This document shows, piece after piece, positions 30,051 through 40,442 of a DNA stretch of 64,000 bases; the stretch's first letter is position 1; the number at the start of each line of letters is the position of its first letter. Origin of the DNA: Pinguiococcus pyrenoidosus. Taxonomy: Eukaryota > Sar > Pinguiophyceae > Pinguiochrysidales > Pinguiochrysidaceae. The notes under the pieces are model-generated. The model was not told the origin of the DNA, did no database searches, and saw only the letters and a program-made list of their open reading frames with translations. The translations under genes and the position numbers were made by a program. The stretch is taken from assembly GCA_019677205.1 (NCBI GenBank), contig JAAMXY010004291.1, forward strand, positions 62,001-126,000, in the 5' to 3' direction.

Positions 30051-33000
30051 CTACACGCGGGCCTTCTTCTTCACATGCTCATGCGTCAAGCTGAGAAACT
30101 CCACATACGACTTGTCGCTTGGCCCTTGACGATGCCGGTCTTCGACGAGGGCATACGCAAAGCGCTGCTGCACCCAATTCTCAAGAGCGGACAGAGAAGA
30201 CGAAGAAGAAGACGACGAAGAAGAAAGCCCAGGTCTAGAAGCTGCTGGCCCTCCCGGATAACTTGGGCTCGGGACCGTGGGTCGGCCAAGGCTTCGCAAG
30301 ACAAACCAGGGCAAAGTCACGGGTACGGCGGCGCAAAGTGTCTTCGCGAAGGTCATCACTTTCCTTCCAAAGTGAGTGGTGGCCTTTAGCTTGATGTTGC
30401 CGCCGGCCTCGTCGATGAGCAGCTCGCCGACGACGGACGGGTCTGCTTCCAGCCCCACGTAAAGGAAGAGGTATACACCAGAGCAAACCAGAACGACGTC
30501 TCGATCGCTCAGCATCGACGCTGCCGAGGGAAGCAGCGGCGGCGGATAGGCTTCGTCCGAGTGCATCCATTCGGTCAGCTTGTAGACCGGCGGCATTATC
30601 ATCACCTTAATCCAGGACGGATTCGCGCCAAGGGCGCAGCCCACTAGCCACCCTCGTTCGTTGAAGGTGGGATTCGCACAGTTCCCGTCAGCCCACGAAG
30701 ACGAATTCTGCCGATCGTTGACGGAGAAGAGCAGCGACTTCAGCGCTCCGAGGACATACAATGTCAGCAGGTTCAGCGCTTCGGGCAGAGCCATCTTGGT
30801 GGCTGCGTTCCGCGACGCCACGAGAGAGCGATACGCGATCAGCGGCGACACGAGTCCAAAGTTCACGTAGCTCCTCGCCGCGAGGATGTCGGCCTCGCGG
30901 GCGTACTGCCTCGCTGCCATCTTCACCAGGCCGGTAGCGAACGCATCTTGATCGATGCTGTCAAAGAGCTCCCCGATGTCATCAGTCACCTTCAGCCGCA
31001 GCGTGTGCAGGCGGAGGACGCGGGCCCAGCGGCGAACGGGGGAGCTCGAGCTGGGATCCACAATAAGCCTGGTGCTGAGGAACGACGCCTGTATCGTTGC
31101 GTAGGAGTCCTTCGCCAGCTTGCCTGTGTGATTCAGGAGGAGGTAGATCGACGTGTTCTGATCTGCCTCCGAAAGGTACACGAGGCCGTCCTCCGATCTG
31201 GTGATACCAAACCCCAGTCCTGTCCGCTCGACGCCCGAGGCGGGGTGCACGAGCTCTTTGATCTCAATGCCGAGGCACGCCCGAATGCGCATGACTCCTG
31301 CGCGCGTTGCATTGAATGCCGTCGCGTCCGGAGGTGCAGAGTCGTCGGACGCGGAGCTCTCGACTTCGCCGCGTTGTGGTTCCAAACCACAGGCCATGAA
31401 AATCTCATCGCGGAGGCGAAGTCGCACCGTGTCCAGCGCGCTGCCCAGCAGGGAAGGGAAGTCCATCGTGAGCCATCGCAGCCGGCCTCCGCTTTGGCTC
31501 AGGCTTTGGGCCAGTGTGGCGCTCTCGACACACTCCTCAAATGGGGAGCACACGATCATTTCCACTCGGGCGCTGCCCGGAAATGGACTCGGTTCCTGGT
31601 CGTTGCAGGTCTTCACGAAGTCCTCCATCGCCTTGGCAGCTCGATTGTCGGCCTGGCGCAGCTTCTCCTTCTCATCTCTGGGGTTCTTTCCCGACAGAGA
31701 CAGAGAGCTTAGGGCACTCTCCTGGGATATGAGAGCCTTGCAGATGTCATCCTCATCCGACGTGCCGTATGCCCCGGCAGACTGCCGATCACGAGTCGCG
31801 CCGAAGCCGTAGGTGGGCCTTCCGCGGGCGACGAGCACTACTCTCCCCCCGTCAAGCTTGAGCGCCCCAGCTGAGACGTATGCGGCGGCCAGCGACGGCC
31901 CAAACCCAAATGAAGCACCCTTCGGTGAAGCTGCTGCACATGCGTCTGCGAGTCTTTCTAGCACGTCAAAGAGGTCGCTCAATTTTGAGGCTTCCAGGCT
32001 CTGCGCCCACGCAGATGCTGGCACAGGTGCAAACGGCTCTTCAATGTCCGGCACGGTGATCATGGACGGCTCGGACGTTTCGTCCATGGGTGGAACGACG
32101 ATGTGCACCCCGCCTTCGTCGAAGAAGCCGAGGCCGAAGCGCAGCTCAACATTCGCCCGGGCCCGGAGCGATTCAATCGCTTCCGGCACAAGCTTCACGC
32201 CGGTTTCCCAGACGCCAGAGAGGCGCGCCGCGCTACTGTTGTCTAGCATGAAGAGATATGAGTATGCGGGACCTGCCGAGTCCTCCCGGTCGGCTGCTGC
32301 TTCTGATTCGTTGGGCACGGCCCTCGCCTTCTTCTTCGGAAAAGGATTGATCACGTAGTCTACCGAGCAGCGACTAAACTCCGGCCGCACGCTTGCATCA
32401 TAGCGGCGATTCGCTCCGTCAATGGCGCACAGGTCGTTCTTCGGATAGCTATTCAGCGCCAGGCACAGACTGCAGATCCACGTCTCCCCACCGCTCGTGA
32501 AGCTCACAAACGGATTGATCCACGCTCCGCAGCGCATGCAGCGCGGAGGCCCGCCCGTCTCCGAGGTTTGCCAGTTGTACAGCATTGGCACCGGGGGATC
32601 CCTGGCGTCCAGCTTCGCCATGGGCGTGATGTGCAGGCCCAGCGGCAGGCACGAGTCCGTGCGAAGCTTCCCAGTCGCAGGCACCCTCGTGAGCACTGGA
32701 CGCATGAAGCGCGGATTGGGGTTCCAAGCATCGTCGGTGCAATAGAAATCCGCGTTGAGCGGAGGGGGGGGACGGCCGTCGGGCTGAGACGGGGAGAATT
32801 CCACTGGCCTTGTTGGAAGGCTCGGTGGCCTCGGCAGCAGCGCCGGCTCCATTCCTCCATGCAGTCCATTTCCCGGAGTCACTGGAACCGCAGCCTGCTG
32901 CTGCAAATTGCCCATGGACATCGACGTCGGCGGCGGCGGCGCCCCAGCCGGGACTGCGTACTGGCCGGCGTGACCTTGAAGATGGGGCAAGCTGCGGACG

Positions 33001-33377
33001 TTCGAGATGCCCGATGCCGCCGGAGGCGGCGCAGTCCACATCGTAGGTGGTGGCGTAGCGCTCTGGGCCAGCGGCGGAGACGCGTAAGGGTAAGCGCCGT
33101 TGGAGTATCCATTCGGCGGCGTGGGTGCTGAAGTTGCGCGGACGACCTCCGAAGCCAGCAGCTCTGCGGCGCCTGGAGGCCCTCTCGCTGGCGCCACAGG
33201 CGGGCCTGCGCTCACTGCTCCATACGGAAAGCCATTGGCCGCCGCTGGGTGCGGCGGTGTGGGTACCGAGGACGCACGAGTCGGCGGTCCGACATTCAAC
33301 TCTGAGGGCATTGATGACCCAGAAGGCATTTGGCCGCGCTCTCCGCCGGGTGGCGGAGCGCCATAGTTGCTGTACAT
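30051..33377 (-). CDS. SEC24: SEC24 COPII coat cargo adaptor
   Basis: 1108 aa, single exon, ATG at 33377. The N-terminal ~250 residues are Pro/Gly/Ala-rich and disordered, as in all Sec24 proteins. A zinc finger follows near residues 277-303 (CMRCGAWINPFVSF and WICSLC). Then come the trunk domain (YSYLFMLDNSS, LRARANVELRFGLGFFDE, IVCSPFEECVESATL), the beta-sandwich (RIRACLGIEIKELVHPASGV), the helical domain (QDAFATGLVKMAARQYA) and a gelsolin-like C-terminus (ALVEDRHRQGPSDKSYVEFL). Sec24 binds cargo and Sec23 on ER exit sites. It shares a ~500-bp divergent promoter with RPB12. The identification is firm; the paralogue class is not resolved. Confidence 0.93.
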   Translation of the reverse strand: MYSNYGAPPPGGERGQMPSGSSMPSELNVGPPTRASSVPTPPHPAAANGFPYGAVSAGPPVAPARGPPGAAELLASEVVRATSAPTPPNGYSNGAYPYASPPLAQSATPPPTMWTAPPPAASGISNVRSLPHLQGHAGQYAVPAGAPPPPTSMSMGNLQQQAAVPVTPGNGLHGGMEPALLPRPPSLPTRPVEFSPSQPDGRPPPPLNADFYCTDDAWNPNPRFMRPVLTRVPATGKLRTDSCLPLGLHITPMAKLDARDPPVPMLYNWQTSETGGPPRCMRCGAWINPFVSFTSGGETWICSLCLALNSYPKNDLCAIDGANRRYDASVRPEFSRCSVDYVINPFPKKKARAVPNESEAAADREDSAGPAYSYLFMLDNSSAARLSGVWETGVKLVPEAIESLRARANVELRFGLGFFDEGGVHIVVPPMDETSEPSMITVPDIEEPFAPVPASAWAQSLEASKLSDLFDVLERLADACAAASPKGASFGFGPSLAAAYVSAGALKLDGGRVVLVARGRPTYGFGATRDRQSAGAYGTSDEDDICKALISQESALSSLSLSGKNPRDEKEKLRQADNRAAKAMEDFVKTCNDQEPSPFPGSARVEMIVCSPFEECVESATLAQSLSQSGGRLRWLTMDFPSLLGSALDTVRLRLRDEIFMACGLEPQRGEVESSASDDSAPPDATAFNATRAGVMRIRACLGIEIKELVHPASGVERTGLGFGITRSEDGLVYLSEADQNTSIYLLLNHTGKLAKDSYATIQASFLSTRLIVDPSSSSPVRRWARVLRLHTLRLKVTDDIGELFDSIDQDAFATGLVKMAARQYAREADILAARSYVNFGLVSPLIAYRSLVASRNAATKMALPEALNLLTLYVLGALKSLLFSVNDRQNSSSWADGNCANPTFNERGWLVGCALGANPSWIKVMIMPPVYKLTEWMHSDEAYPPPLLPSAASMLSDRDVVLVCSGVYLFLYVGLEADPSVVGELLIDEAGGNIKLKATTHFGRKVMTFAKTLCAAVPVTLPWFVLRSLGRPTVPSPSYPGGPAASRPGLSSSSSSSSSSLSALENWVQQRFAYALVEDRHRQGPSDKSYVEFLSLTHEHVKKKARV

Positions 33378-33884
33378 CTACTTTATGCGTAAATAACACT
33401 GCGGCGGAAGTTTCAGGGTCCTTGCGGCAGAGGTTAAGAGCTGTGGCGCGCGAAAGGCGCCAAAGAGTGGTGAAGGATGATGTGCAAAAAAGCTTCCCAA
33501 GGGACGCTTATTGCTTCAAAGCACAGCGCAAGAGGAACGCCTTCTTCGACTCGATGATTCGCGGGATGAATGCGCTGTCGCCACCAAAGACTTCTCATCG
33601 ACCAATCATCGATGCTCTCTCCTCGCAATGGCCAATGATGTCCAGCGAGCGACGCCAGCCAGGATTCCTATTTTCGTCGTCTACCCGTTTTCGAGAGTCT
33701 CCGTGCCTTGTCTTTTTGGTACTCTGTCCCCGCGCGCTCTCGCGCTCTGCGCACCACTGAGCGTTTGTCCTCTTCGTTTCGCTTCGCGAACACGACGCGT
33801 TGAGGTTTCCGTCTCTGTCGGGAGTTCGACAGTGACCGCGAGTTCCTCCAGTCGAGCGGAAGCGCTAGGTAGACGTGCGTAAAG
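33378..33884. promoter_or_regulatory. Divergent promoter SEC24 / RPB12
   Basis: 507 bp between two divergent start codons. CCAAT motifs lie near 33601 and 33630. No gene is seen inside. Confidence 0.4.
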
Positions 33885-34251
33885 ATGGCCGACCACAGTA
33901 CTTCGAACGGCACGAGCAAGGACGGCGCCCCAGCTGAGGACATCATTCGTGTGATATATAAGTGCGGAGGTAGGATGCGCACTGCGCTTGGTGCACCTTC
34001 ACTTCGTCTCAGATGAGCTTCCTGGGGGCTGCGATGCAGAGCAAACTTGCGGCGCTCTCACCGAGATCAAGACCGGAGATGCCATCATCTGCCGAACCTG
34101 CGGCCACCGCCTCTTGTACAAAGTCCGCACTTCTCGACGTACGTAGCCTCGCTTTCGCTTCCTTTTTGCCACCCACGTACCTGACTGGGAGTGCGAATCG
34201 TACTTGCTTTTCCACATGTGGTATGTAGTGGTGCAGTTCGAGGCTAGATAG
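33885..34251 (+). CDS. RPB12: RNA polymerase I/II/III shared subunit RPB12 (RPABC4)
   Basis: Three exons: 33885-33969, 34040-34138, 34229-34251 (introns 70 and 90 nt; 68 aa). The protein carries a zinc ribbon, IYKCGEQTCGALTEIKTGD then CRTCGHRLLYKVRTSR, and ends RLVQFEAR, which is diagnostic of RPB12. The second cysteine onward aligns without gaps to plant and yeast RPB12. The first pair is spaced CX4C instead of the usual CX2C. An alternative acceptor at 34011-34012 would add nine residues and keep the frame. The subunit helps assemble all three nuclear polymerases. The last exon encodes only eight codons including the stop. Confidence 0.88.
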
Positions 34252-34584
34252 AAAGGAAGAAAGGAAGAACAGCCGAGGCGAGGCCAGACTCTTGGGTTAG
34301 CCAGCGCCTGCTCAACATCTTAGGATCGGAAGATGAGGTGCCAAGTTTACTAGAAGATGCAGGGGAGGAGCGGAGAAAGCCATGCGTCTTCTTGTCAGTT
34401 TGCAGCTGCCCGTCCTCCCCGTCAGTGCTGCACAACAACAGCGCTTTCGCCAGACTGGCGCGCTTTCGTCATCCACCACTACACATGTACAGGAGGGATC
34501 CTCTGAATGCCTTTCACGCCCACTCACATGCATTGCTGAGCTTTACAGGGCGCTGCGGAGTACAGGCCAGCGGAGTCGCCATCA
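34252..34584. other. Convergent intergenic region RPB12 / NCKX
   Basis: 3' flanks of two convergent genes. A GGAAGAAA purine microsatellite lies at about 34250-34270. Nothing else recognised. Confidence 0.4.
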
Positions 34585-36817
34585 TCACCAACGAAAGTGC
34601 TCTGAGCCGGGTTGGTCGGTCTCCAGGAAAATACTCACTGCCAAGAAGACGCCATACAACGTCGCCATGACGCCTCCCAGCGTCCTTCGTGACGTCCGGT
34701 CAGAGGAGGCACTGCCTCGCAATCCATCGTCGCACAGCGCTTACCTACTCAGCTTCCAGCCTGACAGGTAAATGGAGAGGATCACGGCGGCCACCATGCC
34801 GAGCAGCAGGAGCACCTATGTGTTTGCAGAAGACGGAAGAGAGCGGTCTCGTGATGCCTGTCCAACTCGGCGGCCTCTTTCCCTCCTTCCCAGTCCGAAC
34901 CTACCTGGGCCACGACATACTCGCTGTGAACGGTCACAGTGCTGTCGAAGTCCACGAGAACGGTCTTCATCAACCTGAGGAGATGCGAAGGCCGAGCTTT
35001 TAGCCGCGAGTCGATTCGCCACTTCCAGCGGCCGCGCCTCCTAGCGTACCAAGGAAGGGGGAGGCCTACCAAGATGTCGAACACGTTGCTTCCGATGGAA
35101 GACGACACCGCCATGTCGCCCTCGCCAGCTCTTGCCATGTACACGCTGGACAAGGCGTCGGGAATGGAGGTGCCGGCCGCCAGGAGCGTGAGGCCCATGA
35201 TGGTGTCCGAGATGCCAATGACCTGTCCAATAATGGCGGCCCACCACACCATGAAGTAGCTGAAGAGCATGATGGACACCAGGCTCATGAAGAATGTGAC
35301 CAGGAAGATCTTGTCCCACTTGTCTTTCCAATACTTGGCGTTGCAGTTGGGAATGGTGAAGGCGAGCCAGACGTTGATGGGCAGCAACACCCAGTAGATG
35401 ATCTGCCCCTGCAAATTATCCGGGACGTCGAAAACGCCTCCCTCTTCCTCTTCCTCTTCCCCTTCCTTTTCTTCTTCTTTCTGCTCCTCTCTCTTGGCGG
35501 TCTCGTCTGGATCCGTCTCCTGGCTTTTCTCCGCCACCTCCTGGATCGCCACTTCGTTCTGCGCGTGGTCCTGCACCCTCGGACTGCCCGGCAGCCTCGG
35601 CTTGCTGGCGACCTTGATGACCGAGTCGCGCACCTGCCCACCCATCTCGGACTTCTGGCGCAGCACAAAAGAAGCCAGCGCCTTGAGCTTGCCCGTGCCA
35701 GCGGTGAGCTGACGGAAGTTGTTCACGGCCGCCTGCGTTGCGCTCGAGAACTTCCCCAGCTTGGCGGCGCGCCAGAGCTCCTGCTTGATGGAAAACATGA
35801 CACGCGCGGTCTCGCGCACCTTCTCCGCCCGAAGCCGCGCGCGATCGTTGCACTCGGGCGACACGGCCTTACTGCGGAACAAGCGAGTGGCGGCGCCCTG
35901 CAGCGTCTCGTTGTACCTCATCACCGTCACGTAGCCCAGGTACTCCACGAACAGAATGGCAGCCTCCCAGTGCTCCACCTCCTGGTCGGCCACGAAAAGC
36001 GCCAGACATCCCAAGCCGAAGATGTAGTAGCTGCAATCCCGAAACAAGGGCCACCACGTGAGCGATAACGCCTAAAGGAAGAGAAGCGCAGCGAGTGAGC
36101 GGTGCCGGAGAAACGCAGCGGGGTCGACGGAGCTGACCGTGTTGGACGCCACGGCGCATAGACCGATCACGAACAGCACGTTGAAGACCGCGGAGCCCAC
36201 GATGGTGCCGAAGCCCACGTCGGACTCGGAGAAGAAGACACCGCAGATGGACGTGAACAGCTCCGGGGCAGAGCCGCCGGCCGCCATGAAGGTGGCGCCA
36301 GCCACATCTGGCTTGATCTTTGTATGCCCCGCGAAGAAGGGGAAAATGGGAAGAGCGGGGTGAGCTTTCCGACCAGTATCTCTCAGTGCGTCTTATCCTG
36401 TTCAGCAGCCGGACGTACCTCCCAGTAGTCTACCATCTGCTCCAGCGCGGCGCAGAAGTACTCGTCGCACACGATGCTGAGGCCAGCGAACATGAAGAGG
36501 ATGCCCAGGAGGTGGAACACGATGGTCCACTGGTTGGCGCTCTCGTTGTACGGCTTCGTGAGCAGTAGATCGGGCGGATACCCATCGTCAAAACGCGTTG
36601 GTTCCGGCGTTGGAGAATCGTCTCCGCTCAGGCTTCGCTGGCTGCCCCATGAGAGCGCAACTGCGTCGTCGAGCACATCCTCTTGGGCAGGTGCCACCCG
36701 CTCTTCCCACGCCTTTGCTGCATAGGCTCCCAAGATGAGACATCCGAAGAAGAGGCTGAAGCCGAAGAGGTTCTTCCGCCTCCGCGCAAAGCGCGTCCGC
36801 ACGCATGCCATGTCCAT
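34585..36817 (-). CDS. K+-dependent Na+/Ca2+ exchanger (NCKX, SLC24 family), six exons
   Basis: Exons on the minus strand: 36419-36817, 36138-36317, 35050-36071, 34905-34974, 34745-34815, 34585-34684 (introns 60-101 nt; 613 aa). Both alpha repeats are clear. Alpha-1 is [20 protein letters not shown] then [12 protein letters not shown] (from ~137). Alpha-2 is [17 protein letters not shown] then [15 protein letters not shown] (~485-533). Exon junctions fall inside conserved stretches and restore them ([16 protein letters not shown]). Between the halves is a cytosolic loop with a long Glu run. The C-terminal exons supply the last helices ([20 protein letters not shown] and [18 protein letters not shown]). 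The N-terminus has a basic start then a hydrophobic segment, a signal or first TM. The protein should exchange Ca2+ plus K+ against Na+ at the plasma membrane or an internal membrane. Confidence 0.9.
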
Positions 36818-38113
36818 GGTCCTTCCCCCACGTCTCCTCGACCTAGGCGGCCGCTGCTCCGCGCATGACGCCTCAGGGCAGCATTGGCAGACAGCTCTCT
36901 TTGTGTTGCTGGAACTTCAGGCCTCCAGCGAGGTTTCTTTTTTTCCGCTTGGAAAGCTTGAGACGGCCAAAGGGAGGCGCGGTGGTGAAGAGGAGGCGCT
37001 CGGCAGAAGGACTCTCCGCTCGTTACGGCATCTCCAGTCCCAGTGTACTGACTCCAGGCCTCTGCAGCGGCTTCGGGACTTCGGTCGGGTTGGGTTGGGC
37101 TTCTTCCGGCGCTTGGTATGGCCGGCCATGTCAGCTTCGGCGCCAATCCAGAGAAGTTGGATCTCGGAAATTAGCTATTCTAGGGACTTTGCACGTGTTG
37201 TATTCCCTAGTACATACAAATGATGATGTCATATACCTCGGACGGTTCCGCGCTCAAGGGGCATTCTACGCATACGGGTGCTCTTGGCGCGGTGGCTACC
37301 GTAACAAAGCAGCCTCTACCTCTGATGGCCTGCAGGTATGGACCAACGGTAGTGCCTGGATCCTGATTGACTCCGCGGAGCAAGAGCACAACCGATCACT
37401 TCCTTCGCGTGGTGACTTGGCGACACTGCTGCGACGTAACTAATTGGACACGAAAGCCGCCAATTCAGAGATCCTTGAATCCTGCAGATCCCTTTCCATT
37501 TCGTCGTTCGCGCCAGTGTGGTAGAGGCCCGCCGCGGACGTTTAGAGGGTTGGAAAGTAGTTCTCTTTTCTTAAGGGATTGCTCGGCGCGGTGTCCAGGA
37601 CGTCTCGGGACAGGCATGCGCACTACGTCAATAGGACCACTTGCTCTGATGCGATTGATTCCCGGAAGAGCCCCTCTAGATCTTGAGCAGAGATTCAAGT
37701 TTCGCATAGAGCAAGAAGGAGACGCACGGAGACGAAGACTCTGGCTGGCTGGACGGATGTCGAACTCTACTGCCGTCTAGCAGGTGATTGAGCAGCTGCT
37801 GTTCGAGTGCTCGTGTCAGTGTTTGTTTCTGTGTGCCTGCGAAGTGTGGAGTCGTGGGATGGCGTACGTCGCTTCTACCGCGCCGTTCCGAAAGGGCGCC
37901 TCCGAGACAGCTCGTCCCTCACTATAAGACCTTTTCATCCGTTGCTTGGATTTTGTGCATGGAGGGGTTCAGAATTCGGAGACGTGAAAAAATATCGGCA
38001 TCGTAATCGAAAGCTCTCGGGACGCCAAAGACAGGCAACGTCCGCTTTCAGAAGTAGTGAACAGATCTTCGTCTTCTTCCTCCTCTTATCCTTCCTCGTC
38101 ATCAACAAAACAT
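36818..38113. other. Intergenic region NCKX-PPR
   Basis: 1.3 kb upstream of NCKX and downstream of the PPR gene (both minus strand). Several ORFs of 60-190 codons exist on the plus strand, but none shows a domain, a signal peptide or sensible composition. I see no supported gene. Confidence 0.4.
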
Positions 38114-39838
38114 CTAGAGCTCCGCCGAGCGGATCCTCTCTGCGGCATCATTGGCAGAGATGCCGAGGAAATCCAGGCTGCGCTGAATGAGATCGCTGTT
38201 GTCCACAGCATCGTCCCGGCGGAGTGCCTCCACGAGCAGCTGGGAGATGAGAGGCCTGCGGTCCTCGTCGACGTCAATTTGAGCGTCGATCATCAGGTTC
38301 GCTACCTTGATCGCCGAAGCGCACGCGTCTTCTTCCTCTGGATCTACACAGCAGGCTTCCAGAGCCGCCATCAGACACGGAGTGTTTGGCGTGGTGTCCC
38401 GCGCCAACATTCTACTCAACAGTTCCGAGGCCACGATGGACACCTTGTCCCTCGCAGCCGCGGCAATGACGGTACCAAATGTGACGACATTCGGCGACAC
38501 ATCGTCCGCGTCATCCATCTCCTGCAAGGTGCGGATGGCGCCTCGCCAGTCACCGCGCTGGGCATACTGGTCGAGCATGATGTTGTAGGTCACCACGTCA
38601 AAGCTGATCTTGTTCGCCTGCATTTCAGACAGCAACTGCTGCGTCTCTTCCATCATCTCCTCGCGCAGCGCCGCGTGGAGGCAGCTGTTGTAGGTCTTCC
38701 TCGGTGCCGGCTCATCCCCAGTCAGGGCCTTCAGCTCTGCAAACAGCTCCAGAGCCTTCTGCCCTTTGCCAGCGCGCCCACACGCAGTGATGGCGAAGTG
38801 ATAATCGTCAACGCTGGCCTTGTCCCCGATGGTCTCTAGGAGGCGCGTCGCGATGCGCCAGTGGCGCATGGATACCACATCGGACCGGAAACGCCCATCT
38901 CCGTCCTGGCCAAGGCACCGCAGGGCCGCCTTCATGTCTGGCACACTCAACCGGATGCCCCGGCCCCACGCTTCCTCCACGAGCTCGTGGACTTTCTCGG
39001 GATTGCGGCACCGACTGGCCGCAAGCACAGCACGGCCCCAATTGGACGGTGGCATGTCGGACTTCTGCGCGTCGTTCATGGCCTCGAACGCCGCCAGAGC
39101 CGCCTCCGGCCGTCCAGCCCGCAGCAAGGTCTGCAACAGCATCGAGTACGTGTCCCCTCCCGGGCGGATCCCATCGACCTTGAGCAAGCGCATGGCGGTG
39201 CCCGCGATCTGCGCGAGGCTCTCCGAGTCGAGCTCGCGGTTCTGGGCAGCCGCCCTCAGCACGCTGACATAGTTCCGCTCAATCCGGGGGATGGACACTT
39301 CCCGCATCAGGTCCATGATACGCAGCGCATCCAAGGGCGCCGCATCACGGGCGCACGCCTCCACGGCCATGCCGTACAGCGGCGTGAGGGGGTGCAGATC
39401 AGCACCCTCGTCCTCGACGAAGAAGAAGCCCTGGAGCATATCTTGCGGCGGCATCTCGCGCAGGACCTGCGACACCTTCAGGGCGAACGGGCCCGAGGGC
39501 GCCCTCTGGCAGGCCCGCAGCACGGACTCGAAGGCCGCACCGTCCGGCTCGCCCCCTTTCTTCACGATCTGCTTGAATTTCCGGAACACGATGTGGTGTG
39601 GGACCTTGGAGCTGAGGCTCACCAGCTCCGTCTGCAGCTCGATGATCTCATCCCGGGTGGCCAGCGCTTGCATGGTGGTGCCTCGCTCTTCCGCCGCGCC
39701 ACCGACCGGCTTCTGGAGGCTGTGGCTCCCGAAGGAGGTCTGCAGGCCCTCGAACCCGCGAGGATTCCTCCGTTGGAAGGCTTCAATCCCGCCCAGCAGG
39801 AGCAGCACCAAGGCCTGCATCTTGCCCTTGAGCGCCAT
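38114..39838 (-). CDS. Plastid-targeted pentatricopeptide repeat (PPR) protein
   Basis: 574 aa from the ATG at 39838; a second ATG at 39820 (MQALVLLLLGGIEAF) may be the real start. The N-terminus is a short hydrophobic signal ending in EAFQRRNPRG, the Phe-type cleavage region of complex plastid preproteins. Helical PPR units follow, e.g. GGDTYSMLLQTLLRAGRPEA, DDYHFAITACGRAGKGQKAL, KTYNSCLHAALREEMMEETQ, VVTYNIMLDQYAQRGDWRGA and NVVTFGTVIAAAARDKVS. These are P-type 35-residue repeats. PPR proteins bind organelle RNA for processing, stability or translation. No C-terminal editing or endonuclease domain is seen. The RNA target is unknown. Confidence 0.85.
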   Translation of the reverse strand: MALKGKMQALVLLLLGGIEAFQRRNPRGFEGLQTSFGSHSLQKPVGGAAEERGTTMQALATRDEIIELQTELVSLSSKVPHHIVFRKFKQIVKKGGEPDGAAFESVLRACQRAPSGPFALKVSQVLREMPPQDMLQGFFFVEDEGADLHPLTPLYGMAVEACARDAAPLDALRIMDLMREVSIPRIERNYVSVLRAAAQNRELDSESLAQIAGTAMRLLKVDGIRPGGDTYSMLLQTLLRAGRPEAALAAFEAMNDAQKSDMPPSNWGRAVLAASRCRNPEKVHELVEEAWGRGIRLSVPDMKAALRCLGQDGDGRFRSDVVSMRHWRIATRLLETIGDKASVDDYHFAITACGRAGKGQKALELFAELKALTGDEPAPRKTYNSCLHAALREEMMEETQQLLSEMQANKISFDVVTYNIMLDQYAQRGDWRGAIRTLQEMDDADDVSPNVVTFGTVIAAAARDKVSIVASELLSRMLARDTTPNTPCLMAALEACCVDPEEEDACASAIKVANLMIDAQIDVDEDRRPLISQLLVEALRRDDAVDNSDLIQRSLDFLGISANDAAERIRSAEL

Positions 39839-40442
39839 GCTGCTACCCGGTCCTTGCAAGACGTCTCCGGCGCCTCAGAAGGTAATCGTGCGCGACGAAG
39901 ACCTTGACGAAGGGGTGGACGAAGCCTGCGTTCGTCGATGATCCAGCACAAATCGAGGACTGACATGTCGCAGAAAAGCCACCTCAGTCCGGGACGGAGC
40001 TGGCACACAAAGAACGTCTTTTCAATTGTGTTGTGTGCCGTTTGCGGATCGTCTTCCATAGATCATTAAGTGGAAGGGTGATGATGGCTGCTAACTTTGC
40101 TCAAGCGACAGACTCCAATGATCCAATGGAAACTAGAAAGAGAAGTTAAGAGTGACTTCTGAACCAATCGGAGCTGTTGAACAAATACCGGTAGTTTCCA
40201 GATATCGAACTGTCACACAACAGTTCATCACAGTCAAGAGGGGATCTGTGATATGTGCGGTTGGCGGTTGGATCTGTCGATGGAACGAAATGATCTCTTT
40301 CACGACGCTTCCTCCGTCGCTGCACACCACTACATCACCGTCTTTTGTTGTCGTCTTCCCTTTTCGCCTCGGCAAAGGTCCTGTTGCCCCGGGGGGGGCC
40401 GGCTTTCCCCCTTTATGGTACCCGGTATCCATACTCCCCGCC
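39839..40442. other. Intergenic region PPR-TTC14-like
   Basis: Upstream of the PPR gene and downstream of the TPR gene, both on the minus strand. A G-run lies at about 40390-40396. No gene seen. Confidence 0.4.

Noticed and set aside
36865-37443. 192-codon plus-strand ORF upstream of NCKX
   Set aside because: No domain, no signal peptide, odd composition; probably random in the promoter region.
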